Assembly (NCBI GenBank): GCA_025677825.1
Contig: JAIXMO010000022.1
Location: forward strand, 1-64,000
DNA from: Helicostylum pulchrum
Lineage: Eukaryota; Mucoromycota; Mucoromycetes; Mucorales; Mucoraceae
Direction of reading: 5' to 3'
DNA length: 64,000 bases
Shown: positions 21,590-34,535 of the stretch, piece after piece
Layout of the letters: every line of letters starts with the position of its first letter
How positions within the stretch are numbered: the stretch's first letter is position 1
Program-made: the position numbers and the translations under genes
The notes under the pieces: generated by a model
The model's database searches: none
Told to the model about the DNA's origin: nothing
What the model saw: the letters and a program-made list of their open reading frames with translations, nothing else

Positions 21590-22500
21590 ATAACGCTACA
21601 TCTATTCATATCAGTTGTTATACGCTCATTTCAGAGAGACTTACCGTACCTTTGACCAATTGGGAGAAAGCGGTAGCAGACTATATTCCCCTCCACGGTG
21701 TCAGATTTGTGAAAGGCACAACTAGAACCGCAGAGGAGCAAGAGAGGGCATAAGCTCAGCGATTAAATGCCACCAAAGGTCCTAAGCCCAGAACCCGCTA
21801 TATTGATTACGTTTTCAAAACGTATTACTCTTGTCACCATTCCGGTGAAAAGAGGCACGCTAAAACAGAGCAAAACAATAGCAGCGAAGGGTCTAGAAAG
21901 TTACAAAAAAAAGTAACGAAAAATTGAATGTACTGCTAACTAGTTTGGTAGCTACCTGTTTATAAAAGCGATCCTAATAACGTTGTCTTGTATCACGCTG
22001 GTAACCATAATAATCAGATCGCTGAGCTTGAAGACTTGAAGTTTCTACTATTGTCACAAGTAGCTAAACAGTTGAATGAGAAAAAATTATGCAAAGGGTT
22101 TAGAAAGAGAGACCAGAATTTAAGCTCGAAATAATTTTCTTCGTTATAGTCAAGCCAACTTGAATATCGATGTAGAGCAATCTCTTGGCAACGAAGCTCA
22201 AGTTATTGTTCGCCGTGGTCAGGTAGTTCATTTCACAGAGATTTATATTATCTATAAAAAAATCCAAGAAGCTTTCTACAAAAAAGCAGAAGATCTGAAA
22301 GAGTCTGTTAAACGTTGGTTGACCGAGTTAAAAAAAGTTATTTTATGGAGTCAATCTGCGTTGTGTTTCAAAATTTCAGTTAGTAGGTTGATTGTTACTG
22401 TTGAGGATGTTACCAATTGTGCTTTATTTAAAGCTCTAATTATATTACCACTACTAGTAGTAAGAATCGAATTCCTGTTAATGTACTTTTAAACCTTCAA
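21590..22500 (+). pseudogene. FAR1/MULE-like transposase relic
   Basis: One frame reads HGVRFVKGTTRT, a TAA, then TRYIDYVFKTYYSCHHSGEK, and after further stops KSDPNNVVLYHAGNHNNQ. The spaced Cys-His-His-x-Gly and later His-Asn-His pairs are typical of FAR1-type zinc-binding DNA-binding domains attached to MULE transposases. Downstream, 22160-22492 encodes a helical basic segment (KRWLTELKK) that would correspond to the linker before the transposase core. Many stops and frame changes show long-term decay. The family call rests on residue spacing only. Confidence 0.45.
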
Positions 22501-23037
22501 CTTTTAGCTCCGATTTCCCCCCTTTTTTTCTTATTGATAAAACACGACCGCAAACCCTTTTAAGTATAAAACAATTGGATGGAATTGGTTATGAACGGTC
22601 CAAGTACCTCGCCGTACAACGGTATCAAGGAAAAAGTACTTGAATGGTTTCGATCAATACCAAAGTTCCAAAGAAACATTCCTACTTTACAGAACGAACT
22701 TCGAACTGTGATCCTTCCTGCAGCTATTGAAAACCAGACGTTGAATGTTGAAGTTGATGATAGCGGGGGCCATTACTAATCCTTTGTCTATCGAATGCAT
22801 TAGAAATAAGCTTATACAATGGGTAAGTCATTTACGCCAGAATGAAAAAAAAAACCAGATAATACTTGGTTAATAACCTCTCTCATATTTAGACTTATTT
22901 CCTTATATAGAATCGAGATATCAATCCTCATGTTACTTACCAATTAGGCTATTCACTTAAGTACTAAGTGTCCACTTCAGTAATAAGTTTCATGTTACTT
23001 AGCAATTAGGCTCTTTTTATTTTACTTTTTATTCAAC
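22501..23037. other. Intergenic, one weak open frame
   Basis: A 66-codon frame (22579-22779) is open but has no recognised family and may belong to the decaying relic upstream. A short direct repeat, CATGTTACTTA-CAATTAGGCT, occurs near 22929 and 22990. Nothing else is seen. Confidence 0.4.
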
Positions 23038-23298
23038 ATGACGGAAACATACAGTGGTCAAACCGGTAAGTACTATACGTCTCAAAAGAGAAAGCAGCTA
23101 ACATGAAATTTAGAATTACGACATTATTTAGAATCGAACAACAAAACATCTTTTAAAAAGTTTTTACAACATTTTAAGTATGATTTCGTTACTTTGTACG
23201 ATGAAGAAACAAATCACAGGGAATTTTTAGACTTATGGTATGATCGATACATTACAATGTACCACCAAGTAAAGGGTGGTGACTTGCTAACTGCCGAT
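23038..23298 (+). pseudogene. Truncated gene: first two exons only
   Basis: ATG at 23038. Exon 1 is 23038-23065, with donor GTAAGT; exon 2 is 23114-23298, again with donor GTAAGT, giving 71 codons in phase. The product is rich in aromatic and charged residues (LWYDRYITMYHQVKGGDLL). No in-frame exon follows before the minus-strand relic at 23460, so the 3' part appears lost or replaced. Not recognised. Confidence 0.45.
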
Positions 23299-23459
23299 GT
23301 AAGTTAAACGCGTTTATTGAAAAGCAGAAGATTAAATGTATCGTAGGATATCATTAACCGCGCCGTGAAAAAAATGTGTTCAAAAATATGCAGTGATATC
23401 AATGTAACGTAACTTAATTCATGGAGTCTTGCAATAAAATATATTAAATTTTGTTTAGA

Positions 23460-24488
23460 AATACTTATGTTCATCTTACCAACCCTCTTCGGTCGAGAAT
23501 GAGCCTGTTCTGGAACCCCAGGTACAAAGCAATTCGTGTTTAATATTTTCTTTTCTAAAATTGTTTTATTATCTGTAACAATCAAAGATCCTGCTAGTAA
23601 TTGTGCTGATGCTACTTTCATGTACGGTCTTCGTTCCCAGCTTGTGTCATAGCTAGTTGGTACAGTAACTTGCGTCGGATTGTCGCTTTCTTTTTGGCAA
23701 CATGAGATTCTCATGACTTTCTTGGGAAACTCTTCTTGAAGTTGTAATGATCTTTTAATGACGCTCGACGAAGAGAAATAAGGTAACCTAATCTCTTCAT
23801 CTTCGTTTCCTAAGCTTACACAATGGTACCCAGGCGTTTTTACTATATCACAAGAAGTAATGGAGCTTGGCGGGGGATCTGCAACTGTTCAAACAATACA
23901 GCTTCTGAGAGGGGGTTTTTTTTGCCCTCAACAGATGGAATATCGATAGCGGAAGAGAACTGAATAGAGTCTGGCGCAATAATAAGTGACTCATTGTCTT
24001 ACTCTTCTAAAAAGACCGTCAAAATAATCTATTAGTTCTCTTAAATTTTAAATAATAGTCTATTATTATTACCACCGTTAACATGATTTTGCATGAAGTG
24101 ATCTTTGTATAATTCAAGCTCCGAGAATGATAAGTAGCATCCGCAGCATACAAAAGCCTTTCGTGAAAGATTAGTTATAAATAAAGCAGTTCTTAAATGA
24201 TTTGGTACTTACTTTTCCCTCGTTCTCACTATAATAAAAATATCAAATGAATTGTTAATAAAATGCTTTTAAAAAAAAATACAAACTGACCTGATTTCTT
24301 TGTTTGATGGCGTTTTTCTTTCCATGTCCTGACATTCAGCTTGGGAGGGAGGAATGAGTCAAAATATACACGTTCATTTTGTAGACTAAACTTACTTTTA
24401 TGAATATCTTTTTTAAGTGCCTTCTAATATTATAAGCACTAGAAATTTCTTTTTCGCAAATTGGACAAATGTTACTTTCTGTTGTCAT
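23460..24488 (-). pseudogene. C2H2 zinc-finger protein relic
   Basis: ATG at 24488 opens with CPICEKEISSAYNIRRHLKK, a C2H2 finger whose second His is displaced. One base fewer in the A-run would give HLKKDIH and restore the spacing. Exons further down encode PDSIQFSSAIDIPSVEG, a frame change, then KTPGYHCVSLGNEDEEIRL, leading into the frame 23460-23714 that ends after AHSRPKRVG at a GTAAGA donor. The breaks suggest decay. A DNA-binding role would be expected of an intact member. Confidence 0.45.
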
Positions 24489-24720
24489 ATTGTACCAGGA
24501 GTTACAGAATAAAGAAAGAAAAGATTTATATATTTCCTGGTACACGAAAAAATGTTTAACTTTTCAAGTCTTAGTCTGTTACTTTTCACTTACCTTTACG
24601 AATGGCCAGTGCTCTAAGAGGAACTTTATCAGTTAGAATAAATGTATTTAAAAAGGCTATTTAGATGTGATAAAATAGGATGATAAAATAGGAAGAGGAG
24701 TCACTTTTATTTACTCTAGT

Positions 24721-24940
24721 GATTTATTTACTCGTTCAATTTCGTTTTATCCGCACAAAAAAGAATCAAATTAGGACAAGTACACATACGTACAATAAAA
24801 ATAATTAGCTAACGTATAAGTATGTCAATATGAGTAAATATTACAAAGTTAGCTAATTATTTTTATTGTACGTATGTGTACTTGTCCTAATTTGATTCTT
24901 TTTTGTGCGGATAAAACGAAATTGAACGAGTAAATAAATC
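24721..24940. repeat. Perfect 93-bp inverted repeat with 34-nt loop
   Basis: Left arm 24721-24813 and right arm 24848-24940 are exact reverse complements over all 93 positions. The loop is 24814-24847. Outside the arms the pairing continues imperfectly (TTTTA...ACT against the complement of AGTAAAAG). A transcript across it would fold into a long uninterrupted hairpin. Perfect arms imply recent origin or gene conversion. There is no reading frame of note inside. The remaining gap to 25265 holds only A/G-rich tracts. Confidence 0.97.
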
Positions 24941-25265
24941 ATCAAGTAAAAGCCAAACGCGAAATAAACAAGTGTTGACTATCACTTTTCGGCTAACTAG
25001 ACATTTAGATTGTTAATGGAACATATGTAACTAACTGGACCAAACTTTTAAAACTTTCCAATTCTGATAAATACATTCTCTTAATATGTAACGCTTAAAT
25101 TTTTTCGTTTTTTATTTTTGAACAATTTGATAGTTATAAAAGAGAAGGGAGGAGATCAATTGAGGCTAGCTAAAAAAAAAAAAAAAGAAAAAGATAAAGA
25201 TAAAGAAAAAAGAGTATTTGAATAAAGTGAGAGGGGAGGGGGGTTATTTTATACAAAAAAAAAAG

Positions 25266-26694
25266 TTACTTTTCTTCATGAGTTAAAGAAGAAGTAAGGT
25301 CGGGAGAGCTCTTTAACTCTTCTACAGAATATTGCCTTGATTCAGACTGCATATCTTGTTGCTTTTTTACATCAGGTTCTTCACTTTCAACAGAGATAGC
25401 ACACTTTACAGTTAAATCAGAAGTTCTATTAATCTTTTGGTACCATTCTTCTTCTGTTTGACCATTTAAGAACGCAACAATTTCTACAGTCATATTATCA
25501 CAACCAACACCACCTGTACCAGTTTTTTCAGCAAGACAATGATCCATCAATCTCTCACAAATCTCCTTTAATGAGATTCCTTCAACAATACGAGATCTAA
25601 TAAATGTTGCCACTTCTTGATTTGTTAAACAATCCCAAATACCATCGCAAGCTAATACCATAAACTCATCTTTTTCAGTCATCGTATGAGCAGTAATATC
25701 GGGGTCTGCTGTAACAGCTTGTTCTTCTGCAGGTAAATCTCTGGCTGTTTTGAATTCGAAATCACCTAAAGCTCTTGATAATGCGAGATTACCTATTTGT
25801 ATGATACTTTTTTTAGTTTAATTGTTTCAATAGAAAAAAAATGGAGGGGGGGGGGTTTGTAGTACCATTTACACGTCCAAACTCTACGTGTCCTCCAGCC
25901 TTAGTAATTCTTTCGGTTTCTTTAGGATTACCAGGTTTATGATCATCAGATAAAGGATGGGCAACACCAGCAGTGCATAAAATAGCACGAGAATCACCGG
26001 CATTACTCTTTTTTTTTTGATTATTACACGTATCAGAATATGTGTATAAACAATAAAACCAAGTTTTAAAAAAGTAAAAATAAAATGAAACTTACTACAT
26101 ATAACACGTTATCTTTTGTCAATAATGCAACAATGGCGGTACACCCAGAAGCCTCGCTTACATAGGTGGGGTCTAACATTTTTTTAAAATTAATACACAA
26201 GAACATTATTCTATTTTGTTTTGAAGTTTCATCATCACCTTCACGAAGATCAGAATCAATCTTTAAGAATCCTTTTCTAAGACTGGATTCAAAGTCACCC
26301 ATTTCAAAGTCTGCTGAGTCGATAACATTTTCGGGTAACTTTTCACTGCTGTACTTTGCTACGTTGGCGCCTTTTTTTTTACACGAAAAAAAAAAAAAAA
26401 GTTAATAATACATGTATAAAAAAGGACAAAAAAAAAGACAACTTTTACCTCCGTGGCCATCGAATACAGCAAAGAAAGCAGCACCGGTATCTTTATACTG
26501 TAAAATATGTGTATGTGCATCTTCCATAGCTATGAAACGCGTTTTAATTATTTAAATAAAAATAAAAAAAAAAGTACAAACAGAAGCTTACTTATTCTCC
26601 AGCCTTGCATAGAGGAAGCACCAAACATCAAACGGTCATCTTTTCCTTCACTAGAATTCTTTGTCGTAATGGGCGCGGAAAGAATTTGACCCAT
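25266..26694 (-). CDS. Protein phosphatase 2C (PTC2/PTC3 type)
   Basis: Join (minus) 26592-26694, 26449-26529, 26096-26370, 25866-26007, 25266-25792; 375 aa with all phases consistent. The N-terminus MGQ is a possible myristoylation site. Metal-binding motifs of the PPM family are present: GWRI(T)MEDAH, FDGHGG, SGCTA, NAGDSRA, SRALGDF, ACDGIWD and [10 protein letters not shown]. It is therefore a Mg/Mn-dependent Ser/Thr phosphatase, most like the PTC2/3 group that down-regulates stress MAP kinases and checkpoint kinases. A C-terminal tail of about 80 residues rich in Ser and Glu is probably regulatory. Intron acceptors sit in homopolymer runs. The gene marks the left border of the conserved block. 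Confidence 0.93.
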
Positions 26695-26920
26695 ATTATT
26701 ACCTTTGAAAGTTGTAAACAGGATTGGAAGATGGGAGAAAAAGGGTATTTTTTTTTTTGGTAAAAAAGAGAAAGAGAGAGAGTATACAAAAGAAAAAAAA
26801 AGCCTCTTTTTTTAAAAAAAAAAAGAACAACAATGAGCCATGCAACACAAACAACAAAAAAGTAGTTAGTTTAAACCTCCGTTTAATGCAATTTTTTATG
26901 ACGTTAAAACTACATGATTA

Positions 26921-28103
<1,183 letters not shown>

Positions 28104-28259
28104 TGTTTAGGGGAAAGAAAAGCAGATATTTAAAATGACTAAAAAAAATAAAAACAGAATAAGGGAAAACTTCAAACGGTAGTACAGAAAAAAAAAAGGT
28201 ACACAAAAGGAGAAGGGAACCTTTTTTTTTTCCTTTTTTTTTCTTTTTTACTTTTAAAC
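28104..28259. promoter_or_regulatory. Bidirectional promoter region, NMO / Kelch gene
   Basis: The two start codons are 156 bp apart on opposite strands. The gap is dominated by poly-A and poly-T tracts (28181-28196, 28222-28250), nucleosome-excluding sequence common at fungal promoters. No TATA box is clear. Confidence 0.5.
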
Positions 28260-28386
28260 ATGTCATTCCAACCAGAACCTAATGCAACAGCTGGCTTTGA
28301 TGTATTTGGCACAGCTATAAAAAAGAACAAAGGACTCATCTCTCGTATGAAAAGGTCTCTTTCTTCCAGCGGTAGACCAATGAAGT

Positions 28387-28422
<36 letters not shown>

Positions 28423-29970
28423 ATAGCGAATAGTTTATTAACACTCTTTTTTTTAAAAAAAAAAAAGATTACCGGGACAAGAAACCTTTGCAACAGAAAA
28501 GAATTCGTTGGAACAACGTAACTTATCAAGCCCTATACCCAAAAGTTATTTTACGCCTTCACCTACTACACACTTGAGTTATGAAACATTTGCGTCTTCT
28601 TCTTCTTCAAACTTATCCATCAGGTCGTTTCCTACCACGGCAAGAAAACCTTCTCATGATACAACAAGTAATAAAGTATATATATTATATAAAGTTTTTA
28701 TATATTATTATACATGTATTTAGTTTTAATAATTCTTTTTTTTTTCTTAGAAAAGGTGATGCCGAATGAAAAGTTACAAGCAAAGTCCATGTTTGAAAGT
28801 AAATTACTTGAGAATGAGAGAGCGTCGATGACCAAACTTGTGGTACAAGAAATAAATGCTGTGGATGTAGAACATGCACCAGCACCAGCAATGTACTGGT
28901 CTTGTCCACCTGTATTTGGAACTAAACCGCCCAAGATGAGAGCCCATTCAAGTGTTGTCTTTCAAGATAAAATGTTTGTTTTTGGTGGTACAAGTAAAAC
29001 GCTATGTTCTGATATTCTTTATATTCTAGAATTAGGTAACCTATATACAGTTTACCCATACACGAAGAAAGAAAAAAAAATTAACATTTTTGCGTGAGTA
29101 GATACATTTACTTGGTCAATACCTAAAGTATCAGGTACTTTACCTCCACCTTGTAGAGCACATTGTTTACTAGTAGATGAAAGTAACGGTAAAATTTACT
29201 TGTTTGGTGGAGGAGATGGACAACAATATCATAATCACTTGTATGTACTTGATACTTTTACAATGGCATGGTCTCGACCCAAGACAACAGGAGATAAACC
29301 AACAGAACGTAGAGCTCATGCTACAGTACTATGGCAGAATTCATTATATGTATTTGGAGGAGGAGACGGTACAAAAGCATTAAATGATGTATATCGATTG
29401 GACCTAAGTACAAAAGAATGGCATTGTATTGAAACTATTGGTACTAAACCTACATCAAGGGGTTATCATACGGGTACATTGGTTGGTAATAAATTGGTTA
29501 TATTTGGCGGATCAGATGGTAAAGAATGTTTTGGTGGTATTCATGTATTGGATTTAGAAACAAATACTTGGTATCCAATCGAATTAGATGAACAACTACC
29601 AAGGTTATCTCATTCTGCTATTTGTATTGGTTCCTTTTTATTTGTCATTGCTGGGCATGATGGAGCGAAATATTGTAACAATTTGTTAATGTTGAATTTA
29701 GGTAACCAAAAAAAAAATGTTTAGCGAAACACCCTTTTATATAACACCCTTTTTTACTATGAACTAGTGAATATGACTTGGGAAACTAGAAGTGTGTATG
29801 GACAGGCTCCTACCCCTCGTGGATATCATACTACTATTTTATATGACAGTAGAATCTTTTTATTTGGCGGTTATAATGGTACTAACTTTTCTAATGATAT
29901 TCATATTCTTGACCTTAGCTCTTATGCTTATTTACCTCAAATTGTAAAATTTTCAATTGACACCAATTAA
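28260..29970 (+). CDS. Kelch-repeat protein
   Basis: Join 28260-28384, 28468-28675, 28756-29035, 29102-29701, 29768-29970; 471 aa. After a Ser/Thr-rich N-terminal ~150 residues come six Kelch-type blades: RAHSSVVFQ..FVFGG, RAHCLLV..IYLFGGGDG, RRAHATVL..LYVFGGGDG, RGYHTGTL..LVIFGGSDG, LSHSAICI..LFVIAGHDG and RGYHTTIL..IFLFGGYNG. This predicts a beta-propeller scaffold like those of cell-polarity (Tea1) or Rab9-effector Kelch proteins; which one cannot be told. There is no coiled coil after the propeller, so it is not full-length Tea1. The exon 3 acceptor at 28755 was preferred because the upstream AG gives an immediate stop. Confidence 0.88.
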
Positions 29971-30038
29971 AAAAATTAAAATTCAGTTTTTTTGTCTTTC
30001 TTCTTTTTTGCTTATTCACTTATACATAAAAAAAAAAC

Positions 30039-32424
30039 ATGTTCCGTTTTGACTCCTTTAAAAAACATAATACTGCAGAGAATAATAATGAACCACCTAC
30101 TTTTCTACAACGTATTGCAAGCGCAGACTCTATTTTAGGAGTAACTAAACAACGTTCAAGTTCAAACGTGTCTACTACTTCGTTTTCCATACCCATGCCG
30201 ACCAATTCGTGGGGAATGTTGGCTTTAACAAAGCTACAAAATGAACAAGATGGTGAACTAGACGACATTGTTGATCTATTATTAACAAGAGACAAGGTAA
30301 ATACTACCAACAACAAAAATGTATTTATACTAACACAAGAAAAAAAACACACAAAATTAGGCGATTTTATTGTTACCTGTATCTACACCTTCTCATCCCT
30401 CTACTATTATTGACCGTGAATTTATTATGGATCACGTTGTTGTTTATAAAGATAAACAAAGAGATTCAAACCAAGTTATATCACTTAGTGGTATACGTGG
30501 CCTATTTCAAAAGTAAGGAGTTTTTTGTTGTTGTTGATGATGATTACCTTTTTGTTTTGACTGTTTATTGTTTATTTATTAGAGACCAGTTTATTGCATT
30601 GGGCATATTTCCATTTGAAATATCTAGTTTAATGACGGAAGAGCCTAAAAAGTAAGCTTCTATAGTCTATACTACTACTGCTACTACTACTACTACTTGC
30701 TAACATATTATTCTTTTAGATCAGTGTTTGATTCATTCAACTTGGATCCTTCTTCTATCACGCCTGATCACCCTAAATACAACATTTTAGCAAGCCATGT
30801 TCAACTTCCACTAAGAAACGATAAATTGATTACAGTCATGTTGATTCAACGACCTCTATCTAAAAAGGAAGTGTCAGAATGGATTGATACTAAAGCAAAA
30901 AATGTCAAATCGATCGACTCTACGCCAGATGCATGCAGTAGTAAAGCAGACGAGTAAAGTGTGAATATGTACACACACACCCTCATATATATACATGCAA
31001 AAATCTAACAAATATCAATTATATAGATTCATCAAAAAGTATAAAAAGAGTCGACCTAAAAATATAGAAGCAGCTAGTAATAAATTATTAGACTTTCTTG
31101 ATGATTTACGTGACGAGGGAGTTGAAAATGAACGATTAGATGTGATTGAAACGTATATTTGTAATCAACTTTACGATGAATTATTTGCCAATCCAGACGG
31201 AGATGAAGCAATGCAAGATGAAGCATTAGAATCACGTATTGCAGCATTAAACTTACTTGATTTAAGCTTAGAGCACTTGGGCGTATTATTACAACCTGAC
31301 GAGATTGAAAAGATGAATGATATTGTTAAATTAGCAGGTAGTCAATTACAACAATTAAATACGATTATGGGTGCAAAAGAAAAATTAAATACGCTTGTCA
31401 AAACACACGAAATTATTGTTCATGCAATTGAAGAATTCGCTAAACGAAATCAAACATTAGATACCGATGCTGAAGTAGTACAAGAAATGAAACATGCAAT
31501 GTCTACTGTAGAAGAACCACAACGAACGGAATTATCAAGTGTCAATGCCGATATATTGTTACCAGTTTTAATATTTACCATTGTTAAATCAAATCCAACC
31601 AATTTTCTGTCTAACCTACGATTTATTCAAAGGTATAGAAGATCAGAAGAGCTATCCTCTGGTCAAGCTAGTTATTGCCTGACAAATATGGTAATCTATT
31701 TTTTATATTATTAAATAGTAAGTAATGTCGTGCTAATTAATATATAAAGATGGCGTCTGTATCATTTTTAGAAACTACAAATTTAGTTGGATTGGGTTTA
31801 TCTGCTGACAGAGTCTACAGCCATATTACAGATTTAAATGCTACCAAATTAATCGAACCTGTGAAACAACAACAACAGCAACAACAAGGTGGATTAAAAA
31901 TAATGTCAGATGTAGTAGATGGATCTTATAAAGTATTTGATGGTATTGGCAAATTTTGGCAAAGAAATACACAAGAACTGGAGAATAGTAAAACTGTTAC
32001 TGGACTAGTAAATCGGGTTAGAAAAGTGAGCGATGCTGCACAACCGATGATAAAAGAAGGGTTATCCGAATTAAAAGAAATGACTACTACTACCTCTACT
32101 TCTACCACTACTACTACCAATACTACAAAGCCATCTTCTATTCATTCAGATTCAACTACTTCTTCTTTACCTAGTTTTATGGAAGGTAGAAACAACCGTA
32201 CAATTAAAAACAAGGTATATTAGTAATAACTTTCTTAATATTTTTTATTTTTATTTTTACTTATTCCTTAAATATAATAATAGACATCCGTCATAGTTGA
32301 TGGTCCTATAAGTAAATTTTTGGATATGAAATCAGTGGAAGAACTAACAATTGGTGATGTTACTGTATTGTTGGCTGATTATAAACGATTAGCTGCTATT
32401 ATAAAACAAGCAGGCCTTGCATAA
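30039..32424 (+). CDS. VPS9-domain protein (Rab5-family GEF)
   Basis: Join 30039-30296, 30361-30512, 30583-30651, 30720-30953, 31027-31690, 31750-32214, 32284-32424; 660 aa with all phases consistent. The VPS9 domain spans roughly residues 240-500, with the hallmark segments VNADILLPVLIFTIVKSNP, NLRFIQRYRR and GQASYCLTNMMASVSFLE. Such domains activate Rab5/Vps21 GTPases on early endosomes. The N-terminal ~230 residues are of unknown function and include a Ser-rich stretch. A C-terminal Gln-run and Thr-runs precede a conserved final exon. A stop at 30955-30957 is bypassed by the GTAAAG donor at 30954. A two-gene reading is possible but less likely, since the join restores phase. Confidence 0.85.
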
Positions 32425-32800
32425 ATTAATAGATTATCATTTTTTATTATTCCTCATCACACACACTTCTATAAAAAGAAAAAAGGCTTTTTTTAAGCGC
32501 AACTTTTTTAATTTTTCAGCGTTAGTAGTTATTAGTAGACTCGACATACTATGTATACCAACATATATCGCGTGTAGATGTTGGACAAACAGGATACATT
32601 CATCAAGGACTTTACAGTTATACGGACAGAAGTATGTATAGCTGTTGACCCTGGAAGACGCGGGAACGACTTGACGAAATAATATGACTTGGTAAATGGT
32701 ATTTAAGAGAGATACGCACACTATTTTTCTTGTTACGGTCCAGACTCTTTTTTTTTTTTTCTTTTTTCCTTTTTTTTTTTTTGCCAGTAATTACAAATAA

Positions 32801-33956
32801 ATGAATCCAAACGATTTGACACTTGTTTCGCCTATAATGAAGAAGATATTGGATGGAGTAATGAGTGATTCAATAGATTCAATGAGTTCAAACAATGCGG
32901 ACGATGATACACCTTTCGAACGTTCCTTATGTGCAGCTTGGGACGTTTGTACAGTACAAGATTACGCTTTAGCTTTAACCAACGCCCAATTCCACAGAGT
33001 ATTATTAAAGGTAACAACACTTTTTTATTTTATTTTACAAAGAAAGGAAACCTTGCTTAAGCAAAGTATATTATTTATAGGTTGTAACAATGACAAGTAG
33101 AATCCGAACCAGAGAGTTAGCAATGGGTACGTTGGCCAATTTAGCTTGCCATTGGGAAAGTGGTATTGGACCTTTACTGCTTGACGATATGGATATATTG
33201 AAATTATGTCGATCCATCCTATGGAGTGAAAATGACGCACGAGTACTATTAGAGACGACACGATTATTAAATACATTTTTATCTTGTTCTATTGATACCA
33301 GTCATCAAACTGTAATTGAACATGATAACCTTACCGAATTTCTTACACCTTTACCTATGGCACCTTCTATTTTTCATCAGTATACAATTATTATTTGTAA
33401 CACACTTTATTCTGAATTACTGTTAAAGAGTTTAGAACTAATGACTCGCATTGTGGTCTATACAAATGCAATCACACACAGTATCACTAGACGTAGACAG
33501 AGGCTACAACAACAACAACATCACCATTATGATAAAGATGGTCAGATGGCTGAAGATGATGATAGATATCAGTTTATGGATAAATCAGATACATTGGCAC
33601 TTGTCACTTGGGGTGCTGAAAGATTAGAAGAAGAAGGAAGAGGAGTAGGCATTGGCATGGGCTTTCATAGAGGTGTAGCAAAAAATGTCATGCATTTACT
33701 TTGGGCATTATTAGCTTATAATCAAGTTGGTATTACTGAATGCGGTAAGTGAGAGATTATTATATTAAATATTACTTGTTTGTGTATACTAAATTACGTA
33801 CATATGTAAGGTCCGGAAATGACACATGGTTTAGGCCAATCCATGTCACGATTAGTTTCTTATATTCAAGAAGATGAATACGATGTTAGAGTCGAAGATG
33901 AAGATATTCAAAATTTAGCACAAGCATTAAATACGAAACTATCCATGGCCAGTTAA
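32801..33956 (+). CDS. SAAL1-like armadillo-type protein
   Basis: Join 32801-33010, 33081-33744, 33811-33956; 339 aa. The region CAAWDVCTVQDYALALTNAQFHRVLLKVVTM...RELAMGTLANLACH matches the pattern of SAAL1 proteins, helical repeats of ARM type, with an acidic SYIQEDEYDV segment near the end. A glutamine/histidine-rich insertion and an acidic stretch follow the first repeats. SAAL1 is poorly characterised, so no specific role can be given. The 5' flank has long T tracts (32747-32782). Confidence 0.75.
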
Positions 33957-34001
33957 ACAGGCAAAAAAAAAAAAAGAAAAAAAAGACAACTTCCATTTGT
34001 A

Positions 34002-34002
<1 letters not shown>

Positions 34003-34035
<33 letters not shown>
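34003..34035. repeat. (CT)n microsatellite
   Basis: An uninterrupted run of about 16 CT dinucleotides in the 3' flank between the SAAL1-like gene and the convergent small gene. Confidence 0.95.
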
Positions 34036-34037
<2 letters not shown>

Positions 34038-34109
34038 TTTTTTTTTATTATTACTACTATTATTATTTATTATAATAATTACTATCAAAATAAAAAAAAT
34101 AAACTGCAA

Positions 34110-34388
34110 CTAGGTTCTTGAACAAACAGTGTCATTGGTAAATGAAAAGCCATTGTTAACCAAGTAATTACGAATGGTAGTTTGGTCAAGACGCATATTG
34201 ACTGCTTGCTTTTGACTGGTTCCGACTGTTGAAAGCATACCCATGCCATGGTTATCATCTTCAACCTTGAATGATTTGACTGTTGGGTTCTTGCTGATAA
34301 ACTCATCAATACGAGCATATGAATCTGCTATCGTCATATCATTAGGCGCAGCTGGTGTCATTGGTTTAGAATTCATCAAACTTGGCAT
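34110..34388 (-). CDS. Small hypothetical protein (92 aa)
   Basis: Single-exon ATG-started frame, hydrophilic, with balanced composition and no signal peptide. The middle (YARIDEFISKNPTVKSFKV) could be a helix-strand unit, and the tail TTIRNYLVNNGFSF is hydrophobic. It lies between convergent SAAL1-like and the PDI gene on its own strand, about 150 bp beyond the PDI stop. Composition and the clean ATG argue it is real. No family recognised. Confidence 0.55.
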   Translation of the reverse strand: MPSLMNSKPMTPAAPNDMTIADSYARIDEFISKNPTVKSFKVEDDNHGMGMLSTVGTSQKQAVNMRLDQTTIRNYLVNNGFSFTNDTVCSRT

Positions 34389-34535
34389 ATTGTACTTATA
34401 TAATTATTTTTTAACAAGTAAAAAAGACGAAAAGGAAAAGTAATAATTTATTTTATTTTGTGTGTATTAAAAATGGGGGGAGAGGGAGGATTACCCGCAG
34501 TGTCGTCATGGGGGGTTTTGTGCGCCGTGTAACTA

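Noticed and set aside
26066..26302. Extra intron inside PP2C exon 3 (GTGTATT...TTAG)
   Set aside because: It would be only about 26 bp, shorter than any other intron here, and the frame is open without it.
30039..30957. Separate gene ending at TAA 30955-30957
   Set aside because: A GTAAAG donor overlaps the stop and the next exon continues in phase into the VPS9 region; one long gene explains both parts.
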